Positions 1-7,723 of a stretch of 43,410 nt of DNA are shown here, one piece after another. The stretch comes from Actinomycetota bacterium (lineage in GTDB: Bacteria; Actinomycetota; Acidimicrobiia; Acidimicrobiales; JAMDDE01), in contig JAMDDE010000044.1 in NCBI GenBank assembly GCA_023489235.1, positions 2,027 to 45,436 on the forward strand, in the 5' to 3' direction. How positions within the stretch are numbered: the stretch's first letter is position 1; every line of letters begins with the position of its first letter. The notes under the pieces are model-generated. The model did no database searches, had not been told where the DNA came from, and saw only the letters and a program-made list of their open reading frames with translations. The translations under genes were made by a program, and so were the position numbers.

Positions 1-36
1 TCATGCAGAGGAAGAACAGTACTTATGGTCATTCGA

Positions 37-858
37 CTAGTCGAAGCAATCCGAGAGGAGTTCATCGGTCAGGGTTTGCTCCAATGGACCAGCAGCTAGC
101 AGTCTCCCTTCTTTCAAGAGGGCTACATGAGTCGTTCCCTTGGGAATCTCCTCCAATCTGTGGGTAACCAGTACATATGGAGGAGCTTGGGGGTCGTTGG
201 CCATCCGCTCCAGTTGAACTAGGAAGCGCTTTCTGGCGCCCATGTCCAAACTAGCAACCGGTTCATCTAGGAGCAGCAGTTCGGGATCGGTCATGAGAGT
301 TCGGGCGAGCAGCACAAGCTGTCGCTCTCCTTCAGAGATCACCCCGAAGCTGTTCTCAGCCAGCCTTGATATGCCGAGGTCGTCCAGTACTTGGAAAGCG
401 CGTTGATGGTCATCTGAAGAGTATCCATTCCACCAGGTCTCCAAGGCTGCATAACGTCCTGATAGGACAATCTCCAAGATGGTCTCATCCATCCGCAGTT
501 GACGACCGAGTGCCGGGCTAATGAAGCCAATTCGTTTGCGGATCTGACGAAGGTCGCTTGCTCCAATGCGCTCACCAAGGATGTATGCCGTACCTCTGCT
601 GGGGCGCAACTGGGCCCCAGCTATTCTGAGTAGCGTAGTCTTACCTGACCCATTTGGACCGAGTAGCGCCCAGCGCTCCTGTTCATGTACCTCCCAAGTG
701 AGGTCAGCAAGAATAGGACGCCCTTCGCGCAATAGGGATACTTTCTTCAAGGAGACCACTAGCTTACTTCTTTCGGCAGCAACATACTCTTTTGCATCGG
801 CAATTCTCGAGTTGGTTTCTCGACGGTTATCTGTCTCATCTGAGTCAACAAAGATCAC
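37..858 (-). CDS. Stand-alone ABC transporter ATP-binding protein
   Basis: A 273-residue ATPase of the ABC superfamily. Visible motifs in order: Walker A GPNGSGKT (about residue 67), an atypical signature SEGERQ in place of LSGGQ, Walker B LLLLDEP, D-loop, and the switch histidine in VLVTHR. The SEGERQ form is seen in soluble ATPases of the YlmA/ModF-like group and in some iron-chelate ABC ATPases. No permease or binding protein is encoded alongside, so the substrate is unknown and it may not be a transporter subunit. The start is GTG with a weak ribosome site; the first 30 residues are not conserved-looking, so a later start is possible. It lies downstream of cysH on the same strand with a gap of 77 bases and could be co-transcribed. 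Confidence 0.9.
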   Translation of the reverse strand: MIFVDSDETDNRRETNSRIADAKEYVAAERSKLVVSLKKVSLLREGRPILADLTWEVHEQERWALLGPNGSGKTTLLRIAGAQLRPSRGTAYILGERIGASDLRQIRKRIGFISPALGRQLRMDETILEIVLSGRYAALETWWNGYSSDDHQRAFQVLDDLGISRLAENSFGVISEGERQLVLLARTLMTDPELLLLDEPVASLDMGARKRFLVQLERMANDPQAPPYVLVTHRLEEIPKGTTHVALLKEGRLLAAGPLEQTLTDELLSDCFD

Positions 859-935
859 TCAACAAGTATGCTGCATTTCCGCAAGGATCCAGAGGCAAGT
901 TTTATGCTGCGAATAAAAGAAAAAATTATTCCCTC

Positions 936-1589
936 TCATGTGTGCAATCCGCACTCGGTTTTGGACGTCCCTGCCCATCTCCCACTCCTCCTTCCCTCGC
1001 CTGGAAGTGGAGGTCGGGTAGTCGGTGCACATCCTATGGATGTGTACCCTTTGGACCATAGTGGGTGTGCAGGTAGATCATGGGTGTGCAGGTAGGAGAT
1101 TATATCCTCATCGGTCCAGTTGATCAGAGGATTGACCTTCAGTTTGCCCTTATCGGAGTCGTAGGCCACCACTGGGGTAGCGGATCTGGTAGGGGAGTCA
1201 ACACGTTTCAAACCGGTGATCCAGGCATCCTTACCAGAAAGAGCAAGAAGTAGTGGCTGTACCTTACGGACTTGGCAGCAGAGATCGCTTCCGCAAGGTG
1301 ACTCGGTAAGCGGAATAGAAGGGCGTACGATACGTAAGTTCAGGTTGAGCAGCTTGCTGACTTGCCCTACGTAGGCAAGGGTTTCCTCGAAGTGAAATCC
1401 AGTATCCAGAAAGATCACCTCTATTTGAGGATCAACCTTGGTGGCAATGTCGACGAGTACGCAGTCTTCGAATGAAGAAGCCACTACTACCTTGTCGCCA
1501 AAGTGTTCGACCGTCCAAGCGATTATTGTTTCTGGTGATGCTTCTTCCAGGTAGGTAGAGGCAGATTCTGCTAGTAGCGCTAGGTTCAT
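936..1589 (-). CDS. cysH: Adenylylsulfate (or PAPS) reductase CysH, with an altered Fe-S motif
   Basis: A 217-residue cytosolic reductase that turns activated sulfate into sulfite using thioredoxin. The PP-loop-like N-terminus (VVASSFEDCVL), the LDTGFHF segment, the CC pair at residues 104-105, and the C-terminal catalytic ECGLH (C213) all fit the CysH family. APS reductases bind a 4Fe-4S cluster through CC and a later CxxC; here that later motif reads GCAPTTR, so C187 is present but residue 190 is Thr. E. coli-type PAPS reductases lack all four ligands, so three out of four is odd. No APS kinase (cysC) is in the window, which by context favours APS as substrate. ATG start with AAGG just upstream. 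Divergent from cysD across a 245-base region. Confidence 0.93.
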   Translation of the reverse strand: MNLALLAESASTYLEEASPETIIAWTVEHFGDKVVVASSFEDCVLVDIATKVDPQIEVIFLDTGFHFEETLAYVGQVSKLLNLNLRIVRPSIPLTESPCGSDLCCQVRKVQPLLLALSGKDAWITGLKRVDSPTRSATPVVAYDSDKGKLKVNPLINWTDEDIISYLHTHDLPAHPLWSKGYTSIGCAPTTRPPLPGEGRRSGRWAGTSKTECGLHT

Positions 1590-1834
1590 TTCCTTGCTGA
1601 ACTCCTTTTCCCATAAAACTTGACTAAATCAGTCAGGTTATGTTTACAATATATGACTATGTTGATCAACTTTTCAAGATTTTCATCTGAGCTGGAAGTT
1701 GGGGGGAACGGTAGGCGCCTGGCGTTGGATGGGCGGCATGGTGAAGTTGGGGGGAGTGTCAAGCTCCTGGAGGGCCTGTTTGGCGGTGTAGAAGTCACTG
1801 GGGTGCTGAGCTCAGCGGAAAGGAGACGAGCTTG
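1590..1834. promoter_or_regulatory. Divergent cysH/cysD control region
   Basis: About 245 bases with no convincing gene. At 1621-1635 there is a perfect inverted repeat TGACT-N5-AGTCA, overlapping a -35-like TTGACT at 1620-1625 with TACAAT 19 bases downstream. A perfect 10-base palindrome GTTGATCAAC lies at 1661-1670. The cysD-proximal half is G-rich and carries the 12-base direct repeat GAAGTTGGGGGG at 1695-1706 and 1743-1754. I infer shared control of sulfate reduction and a leader for cysDN; the regulator is not identified. ORFs drawn here on both strands have no recognisable protein features. Confidence 0.5.
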
Positions 1835-2758
1835 ATGGACAGCACCCTTTACCCTCATCACCCTGCATCTGCTCATCTCGACCATCTGGAGTCCCATTCG
1901 GTGTTCGTCTTGCGTGAGATTGCGGGGGAGTGCGATCGTCCGGTTCTCTTGTTCTCTGGAGGAAAGGACTCGGCAGTGTTATGCCACCTTGCCCAAAAGG
2001 CCTTTTACCCATCACCCATACCTTTTCCCTTGTTGCAGGTGGATACCGGGCATAACTTTCCAGAGGTACTCGAGTTTCGTGATGTTCGGGCAAAAGAGCT
2101 GGACTGTGAGCTAATCGTGGCCTCTGTTCAAGAGGCTATAGACAAAGGTTTGGTAAAAGATCCTGGCGAAGGTGAGTCCAGAAACCGTCTCCAATCCGCG
2201 GTCTTGCTCGATGTCATTGCCAGGCAGGGATTCGATGCCTGCATAGGTGGTGCCCGCAGGGATGAGGACAAAGCCAGGGCAAAGGAGAGAGTTGTATCCC
2301 TGCGCTCTCGCTTCGGACAATGGGAACCGAGGCACCAGCGTCCAGAACTATGGAGCATCTACTACGGGAAGGTCAATCCAGGCGAGCACCTGCGGGTCTT
2401 TCCATTGTCCGACTGGACCGAACTGGATATATGGCTGTATATACAACGTGAGCAGATAGAACTCCCCAATATTTACTATGCTCATCGTCGTTTAGTGCTG
2501 GAACGAGACGGAATGCTTCTTGCGCATAGCCCTTATTTGACTGCTAGAGCGGGGGAAAAGGTGTTCGAAGAGACCGTCCGTTTTCGTACCGTAGGAGATA
2601 TGACCTGCACTGCAGCGATACGTTCCCGAGCTATGACCCCAGCAGAGGTCATAGAGGAGATCATGACTTTTCAGGTCTCCGAGCGAGGCGCTAGTCGAGC
2701 AGATGATCGTTTCAGTGAAGCGGCAATGGAGGAGCGAAAGAGAGAGGGATACTTTTGA
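1835..2758 (+). CDS. cysD: Sulfate adenylyltransferase subunit 2
   Basis: The small, catalytic subunit of ATP sulfurylase, which makes adenylyl sulfate from ATP and sulfate with CysN. The PP-loop SGGKDS is at about residues 42-47, followed by LLQVDTGHNFPEV and the conserved GARRDEDKARAKER and LFPLSDWTELDIW-type segments. The length of about 307 residues is normal. The ORF track begins at TTG 1832, but ATG 1835 sits 9 bases after AGGAG and is the better start. First gene of a plus-strand sulfate-assimilation operon. Confidence 0.96.
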   Translation: MDSTLYPHHPASAHLDHLESHSVFVLREIAGECDRPVLLFSGGKDSAVLCHLAQKAFYPSPIPFPLLQVDTGHNFPEVLEFRDVRAKELDCELIVASVQEAIDKGLVKDPGEGESRNRLQSAVLLDVIARQGFDACIGGARRDEDKARAKERVVSLRSRFGQWEPRHQRPELWSIYYGKVNPGEHLRVFPLSDWTELDIWLYIQREQIELPNIYYAHRRLVLERDGMLLAHSPYLTARAGEKVFEETVRFRTVGDMTCTAAIRSRAMTPAEVIEEIMTFQVSERGASRADDRFSEAAMEERKREGYF

Positions 2759-2856
2759 ACAGCTACAACCCGTTGGAGAGATTTTTTGACGGGCTATCTC
2801 CTGTCAGTAGGACGAACAAGAGCCTACTCTTCATACCAGGAGGGCAGAGGCAGTGA
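2755..2856 (+). CDS. Possible 33-codon micro-ORF linking cysD and cysN
   Basis: Between cysD and cysN an open frame starts with TTG overlapping the cysD stop (TTGA) and ends with TGA overlapping the cysN start (GTGA). GAGAGGG lies about 6 bases before the TTG. The product would begin MNSYNPLERFFDG and contain NKSLLFIPGG. I recognise no family. Overlap at both ends is the pattern of translational coupling, but an open frame this short can arise by chance, and the TTG start and lack of homology keep confidence low. Confidence 0.25.
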   Translation: MNSYNPLERFFDGLSPVSRTNKSLLFIPGGQRQ

Positions 2857-4160
2857 GAGGCGGGGGAGTTGAGGTGGTACATTGCGCGGCGGTGGGATCA
2901 GTGGATGACGGCAAGTCTACCCTGATCGGCCGTCTCCTGTATGACTCTGGACAGCTTGCCAAGGATCAGCTTGCCGATGCAAGTAGAGAGAGGGGCAGAT
3001 CGGGCCGTTTCGATCCAGCAAGGGTCACTGATGGTCTGCGAGCCGAACGCGAGCAAGGGATCACCATAGACGTTGGGTATCGCTACGCCTCCTTCTGCGG
3101 CCGCAGAGTGATCATTGCTGATTGTCCTGGACATGTCCAGTATACTTCCAATACGGCGACGGGAGCTTCGAGGGCAGATGTCGTCCTGGCGCTTTTCGAC
3201 GCTACTCGCTGGAGTACGGATCTACTGACCAACCAAACCAAATGTCACTTAGCAATAGCATCTTTGTTCGGGGTCGGCACCCTCATCGCTTGTGTCAACA
3301 AGATGGATTTAGTCGGCTGGTCAGAGGAGGTTTTCCAGAGTATTGCCGGGCAAGTGAGGGCAGTGGCCGGTCGTTTGGGTATAAATAATATTACAATTAT
3401 ACCAGTATCTGCTTTGCACGGCGACAATGTGGTGAAGCGGAGCGAACTGTCCCCCTTCTACCGTGGACCGACGGTCGCTGAAGCCTTGGTCAGGGTGCAA
3501 ACCAGAACCTTGCCATCGGGGACCAGGCTGCCGGTCCAGCTTGCACTCAGAGTTCGTGGGGGTCGACAGTATGCGGGGATGTTGGCAGGAGGGAGGGTGC
3601 ATACAGGCCAAGAGGTAGTGGTACTGCCTTCCGCACGAACTACTCGTGTGCGCTCTCTTTTCTATCTAGGGAGAGAGGTGGAAGAGGCGATCGCTCCTGC
3701 CTCTGTTGCAGTGGAGCTCGAGCATGATCTCGATGTCGGGAGAGGGGACCTCATTGCTGCCGTCCACGATAGTCCAGAGGTCGCCACTGATTTGTCGGCC
3801 ACTCTCTTCTTCTTCTCCGGATGTGAAGATCTCACAGCTAGGAAATACCTGGTCAAACATACCAGTAGAATTACTGCGGCGAAGATAAGCTCTCTCGACA
3901 GCATCATTGATCCGAGCGACCTGTCAGCTGCCCCCATTTCCGCCGACTCCATTCCCGCCAACTCCATCGTGAGGGCACGTATGGAACTAGCTACTCCCCT
4001 AGCTGTAGACAACTATGCTTCCAACCCCACCACTGGTAGCTTCATACTCATAGATAGCTCCTCCAATGCGATCTTGGCCGCAGGATTGGTTGGCTTGTCG
4101 CTCGAGTTCTTAGGACAGGACAAGAACGTGGCTCTGCATGCAGGACCACCTCGTCTGTAG
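2853..4160 (+). CDS. cysN: Sulfate adenylyltransferase subunit 1 (GTPase)
   Basis: The regulatory GTPase subunit of ATP sulfurylase; GTP hydrolysis drives APS formation by CysD. EF-Tu-like G motifs are visible: G1 GSVDDGKST (residues 15-23), the effector segment EQGITIDVGYRYA, G3 DCPGH (about residue 90) and G4 NKMD (about 149). The C-terminal beta-barrel region ends with TGSFILID as in the family. At 435 residues it is slightly shorter than the E. coli protein (about 475), mostly at the N-terminus, and is not fused to an APS kinase. GTG start 9 bases after AGGAGGG. Confidence 0.96.
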   Translation: MRGGGVEVVHCAAVGSVDDGKSTLIGRLLYDSGQLAKDQLADASRERGRSGRFDPARVTDGLRAEREQGITIDVGYRYASFCGRRVIIADCPGHVQYTSNTATGASRADVVLALFDATRWSTDLLTNQTKCHLAIASLFGVGTLIACVNKMDLVGWSEEVFQSIAGQVRAVAGRLGINNITIIPVSALHGDNVVKRSELSPFYRGPTVAEALVRVQTRTLPSGTRLPVQLALRVRGGRQYAGMLAGGRVHTGQEVVVLPSARTTRVRSLFYLGREVEEAIAPASVAVELEHDLDVGRGDLIAAVHDSPEVATDLSATLFFFSGCEDLTARKYLVKHTSRITAAKISSLDSIIDPSDLSAAPISADSIPANSIVRARMELATPLAVDNYASNPTTGSFILIDSSSNAILAAGLVGLSLEFLGQDKNVALHAGPPRL

Positions 4161-4161
4161 A

Positions 4162-4818
4162 ATGCGGAAAGGTTTCCAAGATTGCGTGCAGGTGCAGATG
4201 GTGTCTACTGAAGAGGACTGCTCCAGTGTATATCCGATTTCTCTGGTGATAGCTGGCAAACCATGCCTGGTGGTGGGTGGGGGGCGAGTTGCTTCTCGAA
4301 AGGTTGCTGGCCTGGTTCGTTCTGGAGCAAAGGTTACGGTGGTAGCTAGGCGGGTGGATCCATCCATCTTGTCTCATTCAGAGGTAAAAGTGCTTGTTCG
4401 CAACTATCAACCCGGTGAGGCCTCTGACTACTGGCTGGTTTTTGCTGCCACTGGGGTAAAGGAAGTGGATCGTCAAGTTGCCGCCGATGCCCATGAAGCC
4501 AAAGTCTGGGTCAACTGTGCAGACGATCCACAAGGTTGCTCGTTCATGCTGCCAGCTGTTCACTGTAGTGGTTCTGTATCCGTAGCTGTTTCCACAGCAG
4601 GGAGTAGTCCCGCGTTGGCTAGATGGGTACGGGACCGCATTGCAGAGGGACTGGACCCTCGCATAGGGGAGATAGGCAGGCTTCTGCAGTTGGCTCGTCA
4701 GAGGTTGAAGAGCGAAGGAATACCTACTGAAACAGTTGATTGGAATTCGATGATCGAGTCCATGCTGACGGATGATGATGTCAGGTCTCGTGGTAACGAG
4801 GAGAATCGAGTGGATTAG
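4162..4818 (+). CDS. Precorrin-2 dehydrogenase / sirohydrochlorin ferrochelatase (CysG N-terminal type)
   Basis: A single-domain sirohaem synthase of the Met8/SirC/CysG-B type: it oxidises precorrin-2 with NAD and may insert iron, giving the sirohaem needed by sulfite reductase. The NAD-binding Rossmann motif reads LVVGGGRVASRK, followed by a GAKVTVVA strand, WVNCADD and a dimerisation tail with VSTAGSSPALARWVRDRI. The uroporphyrinogen methyltransferase half of CysG is absent. Start is uncertain: the track uses 4138 (inside cysN), ATG 4162 follows the cysN stop by one base, and ATG 4198 is closest to the family's usual start. Its last 38 bases overlap the end of the opposite-strand yihY gene. 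Confidence 0.9.
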   Translation: MRKGFQDCVQVQMVSTEEDCSSVYPISLVIAGKPCLVVGGGRVASRKVAGLVRSGAKVTVVARRVDPSILSHSEVKVLVRNYQPGEASDYWLVFAATGVKEVDRQVAADAHEAKVWVNCADDPQGCSFMLPAVHCSGSVSVAVSTAGSSPALARWVRDRIAEGLDPRIGEIGRLLQLARQRLKSEGIPTETVDWNSMIESMLTDDDVRSRGNEENRVD

Positions 4819-5773
4819 TGGGGTCGTCGAAGCCAACTGCTATTCGTTCCCCTCGGGCGCGTTCTTCCATGCGAGCCAGATAGGAAAAGGCCTTCTGATC
4901 GGCGGTGGTGTAAGGTGGTGGCAACAGTGATCGAGGCCAGAGATGACGCTTGGTCACAACGTTGATCTCCGCAGAGATAATCATCACTTGAGCAGTCAAA
5001 TATAGCCAGGAAAGCAAGCCAATGACTATAGCGAAGAAACCGTATACGTCACTGGCTTTTCTCAGCTCTCTTGCTACATACCAACCCCCAATAGCTTGCA
5101 GCACCTCCCAGGCAACGGTAGCTGTGAGTGTTCCTACAGCTATGTCCTTCCACGCAAGCCTCTCCGCTGTGAGCAGCTTGTATGTAAGGGCGAATACTCC
5201 GAGATCAGCAAGGAAGGAGATCATGAAACCAGCAACACGAGTCAGGTCACTTGCATGAGCTCCAGCTACTACTCCAGCGAGAATCGTGGAGAGTAGGCTA
5301 GCGCCACCTAGTATGGCCATGGCGCCGAGACCCTTGAGGCGACGGATCAGCATACTTGGTCGTTGGATCAAAGGGGTGTTCCATACTGCATTCATGGCAT
5401 TCTCAATTGCTTGGCCTACATAAGTTCCTACCCAGATGGTGCCCACTGCACCTATTACCATTGCCACGGTGTTCCCTTTGAGAGAGTGGACATTGTGCTC
5501 TATCTGAGGACCGATGATAGGGAAGTTGGCTAGTTCGGAGTGAACCAAGGAGTGCTCCAAATGTGGGTCACCTCGAAGTATTGTCCCGAATATCGTCGTG
5601 GTCAGCAGTAGGAGAGGGAACAAGGAGAAAAATCCATAGTAAGAGATGAGTGCTGCTCTGGAACCAGCTTGATCTTCTGAGAACTTGCGAATCAGGGCGA
5701 TAGGAAAGGCCAAGATAACGTGCTTTTGTTGGTAGCGATCAAAGCGTCTTGCTACTCCCCGTACGTCCATCAT
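4781..5773 (-). CDS. YihY/BrkB family inner-membrane protein
   Basis: A 330-residue integral membrane protein of the YihY (formerly RNase BN/BrkB) family. It has about six hydrophobic segments, including FFSLFPLLLLTTTIFG, VAMVIGAVGTIWVG and VYGFFAIVIGLLSWLYL, plus the family's AALISYYGFFSLFPLLL and ISAEINVV motifs. The biochemical role of the family is not settled and no transport or RNase activity should be assumed. Divergent from the semialdehyde dehydrogenase gene; convergent with and overlapping the sirohaem gene. Confidence 0.93.
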   Translation of the reverse strand: MMDVRGVARRFDRYQQKHVILAFPIALIRKFSEDQAGSRAALISYYGFFSLFPLLLLTTTIFGTILRGDPHLEHSLVHSELANFPIIGPQIEHNVHSLKGNTVAMVIGAVGTIWVGTYVGQAIENAMNAVWNTPLIQRPSMLIRRLKGLGAMAILGGASLLSTILAGVVAGAHASDLTRVAGFMISFLADLGVFALTYKLLTAERLAWKDIAVGTLTATVAWEVLQAIGGWYVARELRKASDVYGFFAIVIGLLSWLYLTAQVMIISAEINVVTKRHLWPRSLLPPPYTTADQKAFSYLARMEERARGERIAVGFDDPTNPLDSPRYHET

Positions 5774-5836
5774 GATTCTTTCTGCTTGTTTTTGATTGAA
5801 TGAGCATAGTCCGGCACACGGCGCGATGCTTTAAGT

Positions 5837-7213
5837 ATGAGTACTGCAGAGAAGATAGAGAGTGTAAATCCAGCAAGCGGTGAGATCGAAAGGAGCTTTT
5901 CGCCGTTGAGCGACTCTCTGCTCGAGGGGAGGATTGCTCTTGCAGCATCGGCATTCAAGTTCTACAAGACCACTTCATTCGAGCAGAGAGCTTCTTGGAT
6001 GGCCAGGGCAGCTGATCTGATGGAGTCGGAGAGAGAGGCCCTAGCCAGAATTGCCACCACGGAGATGGGCAAGACCATAGCCTCAGCCAGGGCTGAGGTG
6101 GACAAATGTGCTCGTACCATGCGTTACTTCGCCGAACACGCATCTGACTTTCTAGCTGATGAGCCTGTTAGTACCACGGCTAGCTCTAGCTACGTCACCT
6201 ATCAGCCACTTGGACCCATCCTGGCTATCATGCCATGGAACTTCCCCTATTGGCAGGTGGTGCGGTTTGCCGCTCCTGCATTGATGGCGGGCAATGTAGC
6301 TCTTCTGAAGCACGCCCCCAATGTTCCACAGACTGCGTTGGCCATAGAGGATCTGTTCGTGAGAGCTGGGTTCGAGGAAGGAGTCTTCCAAAGTCTTCTC
6401 ATTGAGGCCGAACGCACCCAAGGGATCCTTGCCGATGATCGTGTGGCTGCTGTGACGCTCACCGGAAGTGATCGTGCTGGGAAAATTGTTGCAACCAGCG
6501 CAGCTAAGAACCTGAAGAAAGCGGTGCTGGAACTGGGAGGAAGCGATCCGTTCATTGTGATGCCCTCTGCCAATCTGGACAGGGCGGTAGAGATAGGAGT
6601 AATGGCCAGGGTGCAGAACAACGGCCAGTCGTGCATAGCAGCCAAACGGTTCATAGTTCATGAGTCTGTAGCTAGAGAGTTCGAAGAGAAGTTCATTGCT
6701 CGGATGGCCTCTCTGGTAGTGGACGATCCCATGGAGGAAGAGACTGATGTTGGACCACTGGTTAGTGATAGGGCAAGGCAGCTCTTGTTAGGACAAGTCG
6801 AAGATGCGTTGAACAAAGGAGCTGAGCTCTTGTTCGGAGGCATGGTGCCAGAACGACCTGGTTTTTACTATCAGCCAGCAGTAGTAAGGGGCATCAAGCC
6901 GGAGATGCGTATGTACAGAGAGGAGGTATTTGGACCCGTAGCTGCCATATACGAAGTACCCAACCTGGAGGAGGCTATTACCTTGGCCAATGACAATCCC
7001 TATGGGCTTGGATCATCGGTATGGACCGAGGACGAGGAAGAACGCAAGCGCTGCATTCAGGACCTAGATGCTGGCCAGGTATTTTTCAACGCTATGGTTG
7101 CTTCTACTCCAGAGTTGCCATTTGGTGGTGTGAAGCAATCAGGATATGGTAGAGAACTCTCTGCTCATGGCATTCGCGAGTTCACCAATCAGAAAACTGT
7201 GTGGATAGCGTGA
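5837..7213 (+). CDS. NAD(P)-dependent succinate-semialdehyde dehydrogenase
   Basis: An aldehyde dehydrogenase of 458 residues, the length of the Sad/YneI and GabD2-like groups. Cofactor-binding segments PLGPILAIMPWNFPYW and LTGSDRAGK are present; the general base is E232 in LELGGSDPF and the nucleophile is C266 in NNGQSCIAAKRF. The QSCIAAKRF context is typical of succinate-semialdehyde dehydrogenases rather than betaine or phenylacetaldehyde enzymes. It would oxidise succinate semialdehyde to succinate, from GABA or a 2-oxoglutarate decarboxylase bypass. Substrate is by family only. Convergent with the Fur-family gene, whose stop lies 7 bases away. Confidence 0.92.
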   Translation: MSTAEKIESVNPASGEIERSFSPLSDSLLEGRIALAASAFKFYKTTSFEQRASWMARAADLMESEREALARIATTEMGKTIASARAEVDKCARTMRYFAEHASDFLADEPVSTTASSSYVTYQPLGPILAIMPWNFPYWQVVRFAAPALMAGNVALLKHAPNVPQTALAIEDLFVRAGFEEGVFQSLLIEAERTQGILADDRVAAVTLTGSDRAGKIVATSAAKNLKKAVLELGGSDPFIVMPSANLDRAVEIGVMARVQNNGQSCIAAKRFIVHESVAREFEEKFIARMASLVVDDPMEEETDVGPLVSDRARQLLLGQVEDALNKGAELLFGGMVPERPGFYYQPAVVRGIKPEMRMYREEVFGPVAAIYEVPNLEEAITLANDNPYGLGSSVWTEDEEERKRCIQDLDAGQVFFNAMVASTPELPFGGVKQSGYGRELSAHGIREFTNQKTVWIA

Positions 7214-7220
7214 GCACTAT

Positions 7221-7670
7221 CTAGGTGACTTGGTTGAGCTGCTCTTGGGCAAGGCAACGAGAGCAGCGTCCGACAAGGGCAAAGTGGTGCGTGTCTATCT
7301 TGAATCCAGTGGCTGCCAACAACTGTGACTTCACTGTTTCCAGTAAGTTGTCATCCACCTCCTCTACCTCTCCACATCTTTCGCAAGCGAGGTGCAGATG
7401 GGATGGGTCGCCTAGATGCCATCTCGCTGGGCCATGCCCAAGATGAACGTGATAGGCGAGTCCAGTGTCCTCCAGTAGTTCCAAGGTGCGGTATACCGTG
7501 GCGGCATGCAAGTCAGGATGGGCCAGGTGCAGCATCTCGGATAGTTCTTCCGCAGTAACATGATCTCCTGCTCGAACCATTGCCTCTACAACGAGTCGAC
7601 GATCAACCGTGATGCGAATACCTCTATCTTTGAGGTGCTGCAAAATAGAGGCTGTGCGATCACCCGCCAT
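7221..7670 (-). CDS. Fur-family metal-dependent transcriptional regulator
   Basis: A 149-residue regulator with an N-terminal winged helix (residues 5-75, including the ATVYRTLELLEDTGL recognition region) and a C-terminal dimerisation and metal domain with HLHLACERCG and CSRC. The two CxxC pairs (C96/C99 and C136/C139) form the structural zinc site of Fur, Zur and PerR relatives. Which metal it senses cannot be read from sequence. It sits 53 bases downstream of the DUF929 gene on the same strand, so it may share that transcript or use the AT-rich gap as its own promoter. Confidence 0.93.
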   Translation of the reverse strand: MAGDRTASILQHLKDRGIRITVDRRLVVEAMVRAGDHVTAEELSEMLHLAHPDLHAATVYRTLELLEDTGLAYHVHLGHGPARWHLGDPSHLHLACERCGEVEEVDDNLLETVKSQLLAATGFKIDTHHFALVGRCSRCLAQEQLNQVT

Positions 7671-7723
7671 GATTAAAGTCTAACAAGGTAGCATTTTTAT
7701 CATTGGATCGATTGGTCATGTGA

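Noticed and set aside
1-32. A possible minus-strand gene beginning ATG at 32-30 (MTISTVLPLH...) just after the ABC ATPase stop.
   Set aside because: Only ten codons are inside the window and no ribosome site is visible. It may be the next gene of an operon but cannot be supported from here.
566-916. 116-residue plus-strand ORF opposite the ABC ATPase gene.
   Set aside because: It is the typical antisense shadow of an ABC ATPase coding region, without its own ribosome site.
1586-1897. ORFs on both strands in the cysH-cysD gap.
   Set aside because: They are rich in Pro/Ser or Gly/Arg with no recognisable motif, and the region looks regulatory.
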